Made by a program: the position numbers and the translations under genes. Shown piece by piece: positions 43,852 to 52,995 of a stretch of 64,000 nt of DNA. The notes under the pieces were generated by a model. The model was not told the DNA's origin. It saw only the letters and a program-made list of their open reading frames with translations, and made no database searches. The stretch comes from Erysipelotrichaceae bacterium (lineage in GTDB: Bacteria > Bacillota_I > Bacilli_A > Erysipelotrichales > Erysipelotrichaceae). The first letter of the stretch is position 1. Each line of letters begins with the position of its first letter. Location of the stretch: assembly GCA_015058955.1 (NCBI GenBank), contig SVBJ01000006.1, forward strand, positions 27,437-91,436, written 5' to 3'.

Positions 43852-44430
43852 ATGAGTCAGGATACATTTTTAGTTGAAACAAGCGCCAGACATGTTCATG
43901 TAACACAGGAACATCTGGAGAAACTGTTCGGTGAAGGCTATCAGTTAACCGTAAGAAAGATGCTTTCACAGCCTGGACAGTTTGCATCAAATGAAAAAGT
44001 TACAGTCGTTGGTCCTAAGGGAGAGTTAAAGTGCTCAATCCTGGGCCCGGTCAGAAAGGATACTCAGATCGAAGTCTCTCTGACAGAAGCCAGACAGCTG
44101 GGAATCAAGGCACCGGTAAGAGAATCAGGCGACATCGCCGGATCAGCCGGATGCAAGCTCATCGGTCCTGCCGGTGAAGTTGAAGTTTCCGAAGGCGTCA
44201 TTGCTGCCATGAGACATGTTCACATGACACCGGAAGATGCTGAACACTACGGTGTTGAAAACGGACAGATCGTCGCAGTAAAGGTCTTCAATGGCGTAGA
44301 TGACAGCCGTGCCCTGGTATTTGAAAATACCGTCGTCAGAGTCAGCAAGTCATACTCTCTGGCAATGCACATTGATACAGACGAATCAAATGCAGCCGGA
44401 GCTCCTAATCAGGGATTCATCGTTGGTTAA
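43852..44430 (+). CDS. pduL: PduL-type phosphotransacylase
   Basis: Transfers an acyl group from CoA to phosphate, giving acetyl- or propionyl-phosphate. The 192 residues show the PduL zinc histidines in ETSARHVHVTQEHLE and AMRHVHMTPEDAEHYG, the repeated beta-barrel, and GCKLIGPAG. Unlike the microcompartment enzyme there is no obvious encapsulation extension, and no shell genes are present. With acetate kinase (50.8-52.0 kb) it could make ATP and acetate in place of Pta. The ATG has AAGAGGTAAG upstream and a TATAAT box ~30 bases before. Confidence 0.92.
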   Translation: MSQDTFLVETSARHVHVTQEHLEKLFGEGYQLTVRKMLSQPGQFASNEKVTVVGPKGELKCSILGPVRKDTQIEVSLTEARQLGIKAPVRESGDIAGSAGCKLIGPAGEVEVSEGVIAAMRHVHMTPEDAEHYGVENGQIVAVKVFNGVDDSRALVFENTVVRVSKSYSLAMHIDTDESNAAGAPNQGFIVG

Positions 44431-44432
44431 AG

Positions 44433-44456
44433 AAAGCGCGAAAGCGCTTTTTCTTT
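44433..44456 (+). terminator. Terminator after pduL
   Basis: Seven-bp stem AAAGCGC / GCGCTTT with a GAAA tetraloop and T-rich tail. Confidence 0.9.
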
Positions 44457-44503
44457 GTCATAAAAGTTGATAAATGTTATACTCTTTCATGAGGTGGTAA
44501 AAA

Positions 44504-45406
44504 ATGAAACATGTTTTTATCGTAAATCCGACCGCCGGAAAGGGTAATGGAGTAGAGTACATTCCACTGATCGATGCATATTTCAAGGAAAATCCCGGAG
44601 ACTATGTCATTGAAGTAACGGAAAGAGAAAAGCACGCTACCGAGATAGCCCGTAAGTATACTGCTGAAAATGATGTAACGATCTATTCAGTTGGCGGTGA
44701 CGGTACTTCCAAGGAAATTCTGGACGGACTTAATCCCGGAGTGACCTTATGCGTGGTACCGGGAGGAACCGGCAATGACTTCTACAAGTCAGTTGACAAA
44801 CGCAAGCTGACAAAGCGGGAGACCCTGAAGGGATTGATCGAAGGTGAAGAGATCAAGATCGACTATGCACTGATGAACGGGACCGAGAAGTTCATGAACA
44901 TCACATCTTTCGGTCTGGACGCTGACATCAACGTCTACGCCTGCGATTACGTCAAGAAGGAACTCAACATCCCGGGCAATCTGGTCTATGCTTATTCTGC
45001 CTTCAAGGTTGGCCTGCATCCCAAGGTCATTCAGATGGAGATGACCATCGATGGTGTCACCCTGAAAAGAGGGATCCTGCTGGCTGCCTTATGCAATGGC
45101 GGCTATTATGGCGGCATGTTCCATCCGGTCACTGAGTTCAGTCTGTCTGACGGCTACATTGACATCTGCGTAGTCAATGGACCGATGAAGCTGCTGAGAC
45201 TGATCTATCTGATCACCAAATACGCCAATGGCAGGCATATCGGTGCTCCGGAAATTAAAATATACCGCGCCAGAAAGATTTCTTTGAAGTTTGACAGGGA
45301 AGTATACATGCAGATCGACGGGGAAAACGTTCCCGTTACCGAAGCTGAATTTGAAGTCATTCCACAGGGACTGACCATTAAGGTCCCTAAAAACCGCAGG
45401 ATTTAG
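44504..45406 (+). CDS. Diacylglycerol kinase-like lipid kinase (DAGK catalytic domain)
   Basis: A 300-residue soluble lipid kinase of the DgkB/YegS/BmrU group, which recycles diacylglycerol to phosphatidate or phosphorylates related lipids. N-terminal FIVNPTAGKGNG, nucleotide-binding SVGGDGTSKEILDGL and VVPGGTGNDFYKS, and LCNGGYYGGMFHPVT are all present. The start has GAGGTGG before it and TATACT ~30 bases upstream. No terminator is evident between it and the nagB promoter region. Exact lipid substrate is inferred. Confidence 0.9.
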   Translation: MKHVFIVNPTAGKGNGVEYIPLIDAYFKENPGDYVIEVTEREKHATEIARKYTAENDVTIYSVGGDGTSKEILDGLNPGVTLCVVPGGTGNDFYKSVDKRKLTKRETLKGLIEGEEIKIDYALMNGTEKFMNITSFGLDADINVYACDYVKKELNIPGNLVYAYSAFKVGLHPKVIQMEMTIDGVTLKRGILLAALCNGGYYGGMFHPVTEFSLSDGYIDICVVNGPMKLLRLIYLITKYANGRHIGAPEIKIYRARKISLKFDREVYMQIDGENVPVTEAEFEVIPQGLTIKVPKNRRI

Positions 45407-45476
45407 CAGTCATTTCATTTGTTAAATATGTGAATTGACTATAAGATATTGATATAAAGGAGCAGAGACACTTTAT

Positions 45477-46217
45477 ATGATGAGAGTTATTAGAGTAAAT
45501 GATTATCAGGAGATTTCCGAAAAAGCCTTTGAGGAAATTAAGAAGACCGTAACGGAAAAGCCTGATGCTGTTCTGGGACTGGCAACCGGAAGTTCACCGG
45601 TAGGTCTGTACCAGCTGATGATTAAGGATCATCAGGAAAACGGAACGTCTTACCGGGAAGTCAGGACATTCAATCTTGATGAATATGTCGGACTTCCAAA
45701 GGATCATCCCGAAAGCTATTATTCATTCATGCACCGTAATCTTTTTGACGGACTGGACATAAAGGAAGAAAACATTCACATCCCAAGCAGTGAAGGTGAC
45801 CTTCAGGAAAAATGCGAACAGTACAATGACGCTTTGGAGGAAACCGTCATTGATGTACAGATCCTGGGGATCGGGTCCAACGGACACATCGGCTTCAATG
45901 AACCGGGTACATCATTTGATTCAGTAACTCACATTGTTGACTTAAAGCCGTCAACGATCCGGGACAATGCCAGATTCTTCGATGATGACATTTCCAAGGT
46001 TCCGACCAAGGCCATAACCATGGGCATATCCAACGTCATGGCTGCCAAGAAGATCATCCTGCTGGCCAATGGCGAAAACAAGGCCAATGCCATTCAGGCC
46101 TGTGTCATGGGCCCGGTAACCGAAAACGTTCCGGCCTCCATACTTCAGGAACATCCTGACGTGATTATGATCGTTGACAGAACTGCTGCCAGTTCACTGT
46201 ATAAGGAAAAGAGGTAA
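45477..46217 (+). CDS. nagB: Glucosamine-6-phosphate deaminase
   Basis: Converts glucosamine-6-phosphate to fructose-6-phosphate and ammonia. The 246 residues carry LGLATGSSPVGLYQLM, TFNLDEYVGL (catalytic Asp), LGIGSNGHIGFNEPG (catalytic His/Glu region) and ITMGISNVMAAKKI. The ATG at 45477 is followed by a second ATG; AAGGAG lies ~14 bases upstream, rather far, so 45480 is also possible. The trxA gene starts five bases after the stop, with its ribosome binding site inside nagB. No nagA is seen here. Confidence 0.94.
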   Translation: MMRVIRVNDYQEISEKAFEEIKKTVTEKPDAVLGLATGSSPVGLYQLMIKDHQENGTSYREVRTFNLDEYVGLPKDHPESYYSFMHRNLFDGLDIKEENIHIPSSEGDLQEKCEQYNDALEETVIDVQILGIGSNGHIGFNEPGTSFDSVTHIVDLKPSTIRDNARFFDDDISKVPTKAITMGISNVMAAKKIILLANGENKANAIQACVMGPVTENVPASILQEHPDVIMIVDRTAASSLYKEKR

Positions 46218-46222
46218 TACAT

Positions 46223-46531
46223 ATGGAAATTATTACTAAGGAAAACTTCAAGGAAAAAGTATCAGAAGGTCTCGTACTGGTCGACTTCTTCGCTGACTGG
46301 TGTGGCCCATGCAAGATGCTGGCTCCTGTTCTGGAAAAGCTTGCCCGGGAATTCGGTGATGACCTGAAGGTATATAAGGTAAACGTTGATAACGACATGG
46401 AAATCGCTTCAACCTTCAAGGTTGTATCAATTCCATCACTGTTCCTGTTAAAGGACGGTATCGTGGTTAATTCAACCATGGGTTTCCAGAAACTGGATGC
46501 ATTAAAAGAGTTTGTAAAGAGCGGCTTATAG
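46223..46531 (+). CDS. trxA: Thioredoxin
   Basis: Small cytoplasmic disulfide reductase of 102 residues, with the redox site ADWCGPCKMLAP and the conserved cis-Pro in VVSIPSLFLLKDG. The ribosome binding site GAGGTAA lies in the last codons of nagB, five bases separate the genes, and they probably share a transcript. The stop codon is in the loop of the terminator hairpin. No thioredoxin reductase gene is present in the window. Confidence 0.95.
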   Translation: MEIITKENFKEKVSEGLVLVDFFADWCGPCKMLAPVLEKLAREFGDDLKVYKVNVDNDMEIASTFKVVSIPSLFLLKDGIVVNSTMGFQKLDALKEFVKSGL

Positions 46532-46547
46532 AAGTCGCTTTTTATTT
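46520..46547 (+). terminator. Terminator overlapping the end of trxA
   Basis: Eight-bp stem AGCGGCTT / AAGTCGCT (one G-U pair), ATAG loop holding the stop codon, T-run. Confidence 0.82.
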
Positions 46548-46607
46548 GTCCTTTTCCTTTATTTCAGTACTTATTTTTTGTATAATTTATGGGAGTGAGG
46601 AATGGAC

Positions 46608-49550
46608 ATGTTTTTAAAGCGTATTGAATTACAGGGATTTAAGTCTTTTGCCGATCATACCGTCATAAACTTCGATTCAGCTTATACCGGTATCGTCGGG
46701 CCAAACGGCTGCGGCAAGAGCAACATCTCTGATGCGATAAGGTGGGTATTAGGCGAACAGTCAGCCAGAAACATGCGCGGTCAGACCATGACCGATGTTG
46801 TTTTTGTGGGCGCCGAAGGCAAAAGGGGAGTCAACCTCGCTGAGGTAACTCTCGTTTTTGACAATACCAACCGTTATCTTAATACCGACTATGATGAAGT
46901 CGAAATTACCAGACGTCTGTTCAAGAACACCAACGAAAGTGAGTATCTTATCAATAAAACTCCGTGCCGTTTAAAGGATATCATCGACCTTACCCTGGAT
47001 ACCGGACTGGGACGCGATTCATTAAGCATCATTTCCCAGGGTAACATCTCAGCCTTTGCCGAAGCCAAGCCGATTGAAAGAAGAGGCCTGTTTGAAGAGG
47101 CTGCCGGGGTTGCCAAGTACAAGAAGAGAAAAATCGAATCACTTAACAAGCTGGAAAGAACCCAGAATAACATAGACAATCTCAACATGGTCGTCAATGA
47201 ACTGGAAAAGCAGGTTGCACCTTTAAGAAGGGCAGCCCGCAAGGCCCAGCTGTTTGCGGAAAAGAAAAACCGACTGACCGAGATTGAAGTAGCGGTTCTG
47301 GTCAATGACATCAGAAACTATCTCAGTGATCTGGATACCGTGAATTCACAGCTTGAGGATCTCAATTTCCAGGATGCCTCCTCCAGCGCTTCCATAACGA
47401 TTCTGGAGAACGAACTGGATAGTCTCAAGAGTCAGATCAAGGAGATCGATGATACTGTTCAGAAGCGTCAGGACGAACTGCTGAAGGTCATCAATGAAAT
47501 ACAGACTCTGGAACACCGCCGTGTCGAGGTGGAAGAAAGACGCAAGTATATAAGAGAATCAGGTACTGATGAGGCCAAGATCGAACAGACCCGTCTTCTG
47601 ATGGAAGAAGCCAGGTTTGAATATGAAGACCGTCAGAACCGTAACGATCAGCTGGACACGGAGATCGATCTGCTGTCACAGCGCATCGAAGACTACAACA
47701 ACAAGCTTTCTGAGCTGCAGGATGAGTTCAACAAGGCCAATGCCAACATGAACTATCTCAACAGCCGTAAAGCTGTTTTACAGGCACAGGCATCCGCTCC
47801 TTTGCAGGGACATGCCGGTGTCAAGAGCATCATGGAAGCCAGAAACGCCTTGCCGGGGATCTGCGGAACCGTATCGGATCTCTTTAAACCCGATGAAGGT
47901 TACCAGCAGGCCATATCCACGGCCTTGGGCGCGGCAGTTTATCACATTGTAACAACCAATGATCAGGCTGCCAGAACGGCCATTAAGTATCTTAAAAACA
48001 ACCGTTCCGGAAGGGCAACCTTCCTGCCGATGAACGTGATGCAGGCCAGATATGTCAATAAGGACCATCTCTTCATTGCGGAGAATACCGAGGGATTTTT
48101 GGGACTTGCTTCCGATTTCGTTGACTGTGAGGAAAAGTATGACGGCGTATTGCTGTCGTTACTGGGAAATACGCTGGTCTGCGACAATCTGGACAATGCC
48201 CAGGTACTGGCCAACCGTCTGAAGCAGGGATATAACATCGTTACCCTGGATGGCGATACCATTCACCGTGGCGGTTCAATTTCCGGCGGATACAACCGCA
48301 AGGTTGAAACTCCGATGACCATCAGTTCCATGCTGGAAGAACTCAATGCCCAGATCGCGGATACCGGACTTAATCTGGATAAGCTTTCTGCCGACATCAA
48401 CAAAGTCAGAAAGCTGAAGGAAGACGATGAACAGAGTGTCATCAACCGGAAGATCCAGCTGGCAACCTTACAGCAGGTCGTAGCCGTCAAGAGAAGCAAG
48501 TATGAATCTCTTAAGGAAGAATATGATCGAATCAGAACTGATGAAAATGAAAACAGGGAATCATTTGCCGATGAACTGCTGGAAAGCCTTAATGAGCAGT
48601 ACCGTCTGCGTGATGAAATCAGCAATGACATTGCTTCCAGACGTTCCAGAAGGATCAACCTGTCAGCTGATGAACAGCGCAAGGAGATCCAGTTAAGACA
48701 GAAGCGTCAGGAAAATACACTGGCTCAGATGAGATACAACAACTCCAAGGTTGAAAAGACCAGACTGGAAGCCCTCAGGGACAATCAGATCGAAAGACTG
48801 TCACGTGAATATCACATGACCTATGAGTTCGCAGCCGAAAAGGAATTTGACGGTGATCTTGATGAAGCCAAGCAGGAAGTTCTTACCTTGAGAAGTGAGA
48901 TTGCTTCCCTGGGTAACGTCAACCTTGATGCCCCGGGTGAATATGAAGAAGTCAATGACCGTTATGAATTCCTGGTTTCTCAGCTCAACGATCTGCAGAC
49001 CAGCAAGAATCAGCTGCTGGAAGCCATCAATGAACTTGATGACGTCATGACCAAGCAGTTTACCGAGATGTTTGACAAGATCAACAAGTCTCTCAATGAA
49101 GTATTTACGATACTGTTTGGAGGAGGCAGGGCCAGACTTATTCTGGAAAACCCTGACGACATCCTCAATACCGGTATTGACATCAATGCTCAGCCTCCGG
49201 GCAAGAGCGTTCAGAACATCAGACTGTTCTCCGGTGGGGAAAAGTCACTGATTGCCATCTGCGTACTGTTTGCCATTCTCAAGGCCAGACCGATGCCTTT
49301 ATGCATCTTTGATGAGGTTGAAGCCTCCCTTGACCAGGGCAACGTTGACAGATTTGCCCGTTACATACATCAGTTCTCCGATGAATCACAATTTATCGTC
49401 ATTACTCACAGACCGGGTACCATGACCGAATGTGATGTATTATACGGTATCACGATGCCGCAGAAAGGTGTTTCCAAGGTCATTCAGGTCAAGCTGAAAG
49501 AAGCCTTAAGCTATGCGGAAGAAAGGAAAGAAGATGGGATTGTTCGGTAA
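46608..49550 (+). CDS. smc: Chromosome segregation protein SMC, short-armed
   Basis: Condensin ATPase of 980 residues, clearly shorter than the ~1,180 usual in Bacillota. The N-terminal head starts MFLKRIELQGFKSFADHTV with Walker A GPNGCGKSN. The first coiled coil runs to about residue 400, the hinge from about 400 to 545 (GHAGVKSIMEARNALPG onward, with GGSISGGYNRK at its end), then the second coil. The C-terminal head has LFSGGEKSLIAICVLFAI and Walker B PLCIFDEVEASLDQGN. Each coil seems ~100 residues shorter than in B. subtilis. I chose ATG 46608, with GAGG seven bases upstream, over the ATG at 46602. ftsY begins inside its 3' end. Confidence 0.93.
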   Translation: MFLKRIELQGFKSFADHTVINFDSAYTGIVGPNGCGKSNISDAIRWVLGEQSARNMRGQTMTDVVFVGAEGKRGVNLAEVTLVFDNTNRYLNTDYDEVEITRRLFKNTNESEYLINKTPCRLKDIIDLTLDTGLGRDSLSIISQGNISAFAEAKPIERRGLFEEAAGVAKYKKRKIESLNKLERTQNNIDNLNMVVNELEKQVAPLRRAARKAQLFAEKKNRLTEIEVAVLVNDIRNYLSDLDTVNSQLEDLNFQDASSSASITILENELDSLKSQIKEIDDTVQKRQDELLKVINEIQTLEHRRVEVEERRKYIRESGTDEAKIEQTRLLMEEARFEYEDRQNRNDQLDTEIDLLSQRIEDYNNKLSELQDEFNKANANMNYLNSRKAVLQAQASAPLQGHAGVKSIMEARNALPGICGTVSDLFKPDEGYQQAISTALGAAVYHIVTTNDQAARTAIKYLKNNRSGRATFLPMNVMQARYVNKDHLFIAENTEGFLGLASDFVDCEEKYDGVLLSLLGNTLVCDNLDNAQVLANRLKQGYNIVTLDGDTIHRGGSISGGYNRKVETPMTISSMLEELNAQIADTGLNLDKLSADINKVRKLKEDDEQSVINRKIQLATLQQVVAVKRSKYESLKEEYDRIRTDENENRESFADELLESLNEQYRLRDEISNDIASRRSRRINLSADEQRKEIQLRQKRQENTLAQMRYNNSKVEKTRLEALRDNQIERLSREYHMTYEFAAEKEFDGDLDEAKQEVLTLRSEIASLGNVNLDAPGEYEEVNDRYEFLVSQLNDLQTSKNQLLEAINELDDVMTKQFTEMFDKINKSLNEVFTILFGGGRARLILENPDDILNTGIDINAQPPGKSVQNIRLFSGGEKSLIAICVLFAILKARPMPLCIFDEVEASLDQGNVDRFARYIHQFSDESQFIVITHRPGTMTECDVLYGITMPQKGVSKVIQVKLKEALSYAEERKEDGIVR

Positions 49551-50484
49551 GAAAAAGGAACGTGACATTGATACCTATCTGGAAGGTTATTCCAAGTCGA
49601 ATAATTCGCTGGGAGCCAAGCTTACTTCACTGTTAGGCGGCTTCAACGGAATAGATGACGATCTGCTGGAAAACCTGCTGGTCGTGCTGATCGAGGCTGA
49701 CGTAGGGGTAACCACCAGCGAAAAGATCATTGACATGCTCAAGACAAGGATCCAGGAAAACTTCATCAGTACCAGAAAGGGCTGCATCAATGCCCTGATC
49801 GACGTAATGACGGAAGTATATAACGAAGAGAATGTTCCGGAACTGGTCTTTGAAAAAGGACAGACCAAAATGATCATGATGGTTGGTGTAAACGGTTCCG
49901 GCAAGACAACTTCAATTTCAAAGTTGGCCAAATACTATCTTGATCAGGGATATACTGTGGGAATGATTGCCGCAGATACCTTCAGGGCCGGTGCCGTTGA
50001 TCAGCTGGTAAGATGGGCTGAAAGACTGAATGTTCATTGCGTTACCGGCAGGGAAAATGCCGATCCAAGCAGTGTACTGGTAGATGGCTGCCGTTACTTC
50101 AGGGAAAATCCGGTTGACATCATCATTGCCGATACAGCCGGAAGACTGCAGAACAAGCAGAACCTGATGAAGGAACTGACCAAGATGAAGAAAGTCGTCG
50201 GCAGGGAACTGGAAGGGGCTCCTCATGAAATATGGCTGACCATAGATTCCACGACCGGACAGAATGGTCTGTCACAGGCAGCGCAGTTCATTGATGCCAC
50301 CAACATTACCGGTGTCATCCTTACCAAAATGGATGGCACGTCAAAAGGCGGAATCGTCTTGGCCATCAAGGACCAGTATGACCTGCCAATCAGATTCATC
50401 ACTTATGGTGAAGACATTGATGCCATCACCGAATTCTATTTACGCGGCTATCTGGAAACCGTGATAGAAGAGGCTGAGAACTGA
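49534..50484 (+). CDS. ftsY: Signal recognition particle receptor FtsY
   Basis: SRP receptor GTPase that docks ribosome-SRP complexes at the membrane. The 316 residues have a short basic N-terminus, a helical N domain (about 20-95), then the G domain with GVNGSGKTTSISKLA, AADTFRAGAVDQL, DTAGRLQNKQN and LTKMDGTSKGG. No long acidic A domain is present. The ATG at 49534 (MGLFGKKK) overlaps the end of smc by 17 bases and has GGAAAG upstream; an earlier in-frame start is seven codons before. ylxM follows directly. Confidence 0.95.
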   Translation: MGLFGKKKERDIDTYLEGYSKSNNSLGAKLTSLLGGFNGIDDDLLENLLVVLIEADVGVTTSEKIIDMLKTRIQENFISTRKGCINALIDVMTEVYNEENVPELVFEKGQTKMIMMVGVNGSGKTTSISKLAKYYLDQGYTVGMIAADTFRAGAVDQLVRWAERLNVHCVTGRENADPSSVLVDGCRYFRENPVDIIIADTAGRLQNKQNLMKELTKMKKVVGRELEGAPHEIWLTIDSTTGQNGLSQAAQFIDATNITGVILTKMDGTSKGGIVLAIKDQYDLPIRFITYGEDIDAITEFYLRGYLETVIEEAEN

Positions 50485-50801
50485 TGGATTTTGAAAAAGT
50501 CAACGGACTGATCCCGTTTTATGAAAATCTATTGACAGAAAGACAGAGGGAGATCATTAAATTCTATTATTACGAAGATCTTTCCCTGGCGGAAATAGCG
50601 GAAAATCTGGATATTTCCCGCAATGCGGTTTATGATACAATCAGAAAAACCGCCCAGATACTGGACAGATATGAAGAACAGCTTCATCTGAAGCGTGACT
50701 ACGAGACAAGAGAGACGGCCTATAACAGACTTCTTGACCACGTTGATGATGAAGGCAGAAAGATATTACAGGAACTTATTAATAGGGAGGAAGAAATATG
50801 A
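50484..50801 (+). CDS. ylxM: YlxM-type helix-turn-helix protein (SRP-associated)
   Basis: A 105-residue protein of the YlxM/p13 family with a sigma-factor region-4-like helix-turn-helix: LTERQREIIKFYYYEDLSLAEIAENL then ISRNAVYDTIRKTA. YlxM stimulates the SRP GTPases in streptococci (established in other species). It overlaps ftsY by one base (TGATG) and ackA by four. In most genomes it precedes ffh, but here acetate kinase comes next, so ffh must be elsewhere. Confidence 0.9.
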   Translation: MDFEKVNGLIPFYENLLTERQREIIKFYYYEDLSLAEIAENLDISRNAVYDTIRKTAQILDRYEEQLHLKRDYETRETAYNRLLDHVDDEGRKILQELINREEEI

Positions 50802-51997
50802 GTAAAGTAATGGCAGTAAACGCAGGCAGTTCATCACTGAAATTCAAGTTATTCCAGATGCCTGAGGAAAAGGTACTGACTGACGGTGTAGTTGAAAGAA
50901 TCGGCATGGATGATGCCATCTTCACGATCAGAGTAAACGGTGAAAAGATTTCACATGTTGAACCAATCAAGGATCACCAGCAGGCAGTTGACATGTTATT
51001 GAAGGCATTAGTCGACTATAAGATCGTTGAAAGACTTGACGAGATCGATGCTGTCGGACACAGAGTACTCCATGGCGGGGAAAAGTATAGTGATTCAGCT
51101 GTAGTAACTCCTGAGGTTGCTCAGGATATCCTGGACATGAAGGATCTAGGGCCTCTGCACATGCCAGCCAACTATATCGGCTATAAGGCTTTCGCAAACG
51201 CCTTACCGAATGCAAAGCATGTAACGGTCTACGATACTGCATTCCATCTGACAATGAAGCCGGAAACATTCTTATATCCTATTCCTCTGGAATACTATGA
51301 AAAGTACAAGGCCAGAAAATATGGTTTCCATGGGACAAGCCACAAGTATGTATCAGAATGCTTTGCCCAGCTGGAAGGCAAGAAGCCGGAAGAAGTCAAC
51401 GTCATTACCTGCCACTTAGGCAACGGTGCTTCACTTGCAGCCGTACAGGGCGGCAAGTGCATCAATACTTCCATGGGCTTTACTCCATTAGCCGGCATCA
51501 TGATGGGTGCCAGAAGCGGTGACATTGACCCTTCATTAGTGGAATACCTGATGGAAAAGACCGGGTTAAGTGGCAAGGAAATGATCAATATTCTTAACAA
51601 GAAGAGCGGCTTATTGGGCATTTCCGGTGTTTCAAGCGATGCCAGAGATGTAGATAAGGCCTTTAACGAAGGCAATCCTCGTGCCATTCTTGCCAGAAAG
51701 ATGTATGCTCAGAGAGTTGCCGGATACATCGGCAGCTACTTTGTTCAGTTAGGCCATGTTGACGGTATCGTCTTTACAGCCGGCTTAGGTGAAAATGACC
51801 CTGCAGTAAGAAGTGAGATCTGTGCTCTGTTGACAGAAGCTCTCGGTGTTCACATTGATGAAGAACTCAACAAGACTATCAGAGGAAAGACCTGCAAGAT
51901 CTCTACTCCTGAATCAAAGATCGCTGTCTGGGTAATTCCTACCAATGAGGAACTGGTAATTGCCAGAGATACCTGCAGATTGCTGGGACTTCACTAA
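50798..51997 (+). CDS. ackA: Acetate kinase
   Basis: Makes ATP and acetate from acetyl-phosphate (or the reverse). The 399 residues carry NAGSSSLKFKLF, VGHRVLHGGEKYSDS, DTAFHLTM, HGTSHKYVS, HLGNGASLAAVQGGKC with MGFTPLAGIMMGAR, and the C-terminal FTAGLGENDP. The ATG overlaps ylxM by four bases with GGAGGAAG eight bases upstream. With PduL (43.9 kb) it completes a phosphotransacylase-kinase route. It ends in a terminator, closing the smc-ftsY-ylxM-ackA unit. Confidence 0.96.
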   Translation: MSKVMAVNAGSSSLKFKLFQMPEEKVLTDGVVERIGMDDAIFTIRVNGEKISHVEPIKDHQQAVDMLLKALVDYKIVERLDEIDAVGHRVLHGGEKYSDSAVVTPEVAQDILDMKDLGPLHMPANYIGYKAFANALPNAKHVTVYDTAFHLTMKPETFLYPIPLEYYEKYKARKYGFHGTSHKYVSECFAQLEGKKPEEVNVITCHLGNGASLAAVQGGKCINTSMGFTPLAGIMMGARSGDIDPSLVEYLMEKTGLSGKEMINILNKKSGLLGISGVSSDARDVDKAFNEGNPRAILARKMYAQRVAGYIGSYFVQLGHVDGIVFTAGLGENDPAVRSEICALLTEALGVHIDEELNKTIRGKTCKISTPESKIAVWVIPTNEELVIARDTCRLLGLH

Positions 51998-52004
51998 AGA
52001 TGAC

Positions 52005-52031
52005 AAGAACAGGGAATACCTGTTCTTTTTT
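52005..52031 (+). terminator. Terminator after ackA
   Basis: Nine-bp stem AAGAACAGG / CCTGTTCTT, GAATA loop, T-run. Confidence 0.92.
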
Positions 52032-52062
52032 ATGGTATAATTATCTAATGAGGTATTAAACA

Positions 52063-52995
52063 ATGTCAGATTACAGAGAAATAAGAGAACTGATCGAACA
52101 GTATGACACGATCACCCTTTACAGGCACATCCGTGCCGACTATGATGCCTACGGCTCCCAGTTCGGACTGAAGGAACTGATCATGGCCAATTATCCTGAA
52201 AAGAAGGTCTATACCATTGGAACGGATGACCTGGATAATCCTTATCTGCTGGAACCGCTGGATAATCCTGATGAGGATATCATCAAAGCATCACTGGCCA
52301 TCATCGTGGATACGTCAAACGCTGCCAGAGTGGAAGGTGACTCCTATAAGCTGGCTATTGACAGCATCAGGATCGACCATCATCCTTTTGTTGAAACAAT
52401 ATGTAATCACGAACTGATCGATACAGATGCTTCCAGTGCCGCGCAGCTGGTTGCTGAACTGGCCATAGCTTCAGGCTGGAAGATCCCGGTAAAGGCCGCT
52501 GATTATCTGTATGCCGGAATATCTACCGATACTCTGAAGATGACAATTGAAAAGGTCAACGGCAGACTGTTCCCGGTTGTTGGTGTATTGGCAGATGCCG
52601 GCATCAACTTTGACACGCTCAACAGAAGGATCTATGATGCTGACGTACGCATGTTCAATGCCGAAACAGCAGCAAGAAACAAGATCGTCTTTGACGGCGA
52701 TTTTGCCTATCTGTTATTAAGGGCAGAAGATCTCAAGGAAATGAATCTGGAGGAAGAAGAAGCCCGTGACATGGTCAACATCATGCAGAACATCAGAGGA
52801 ATCGATAAATATGCCACGATCATTGAAGACAAAAACGGACTTGAATTCAATATTTCATTAAGATCACACGGCATTGTAATAAATGACATTGCTGCCAGAT
52901 ATGGCGGTGGGGGACATCCGAATGCCTCCGGCATCGGACATCTCAAGCCGGAATTCGTTCCGGGTGTATTAAGGGACATGAAGGAAAAACACTAA
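52063..52995 (+). CDS. nrnA: DHH-family oligoribonuclease / pAp phosphatase (NrnA)
   Basis: Degrades very short RNA oligonucleotides and dephosphorylates pAp. The 310 residues show the DHH-DHHA1 layout: RHIRADYDAYGSQFGLKEL (first metal site), AIIVDTSNAAR, IRIDHHPF (DHH motif), TDASSAAQL, and near the C-terminus the glycine-rich RYGGGGHPNASGI. A TATAAT box lies ~20 bases before the GAGGTATTAA ribosome binding site. dnaE starts on the base after the stop, so the two are tightly coupled. Confidence 0.92.
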   Translation: MSDYREIRELIEQYDTITLYRHIRADYDAYGSQFGLKELIMANYPEKKVYTIGTDDLDNPYLLEPLDNPDEDIIKASLAIIVDTSNAARVEGDSYKLAIDSIRIDHHPFVETICNHELIDTDASSAAQLVAELAIASGWKIPVKAADYLYAGISTDTLKMTIEKVNGRLFPVVGVLADAGINFDTLNRRIYDADVRMFNAETAARNKIVFDGDFAYLLLRAEDLKEMNLEEEEARDMVNIMQNIRGIDKYATIIEDKNGLEFNISLRSHGIVINDIAARYGGGGHPNASGIGHLKPEFVPGVLRDMKEKH

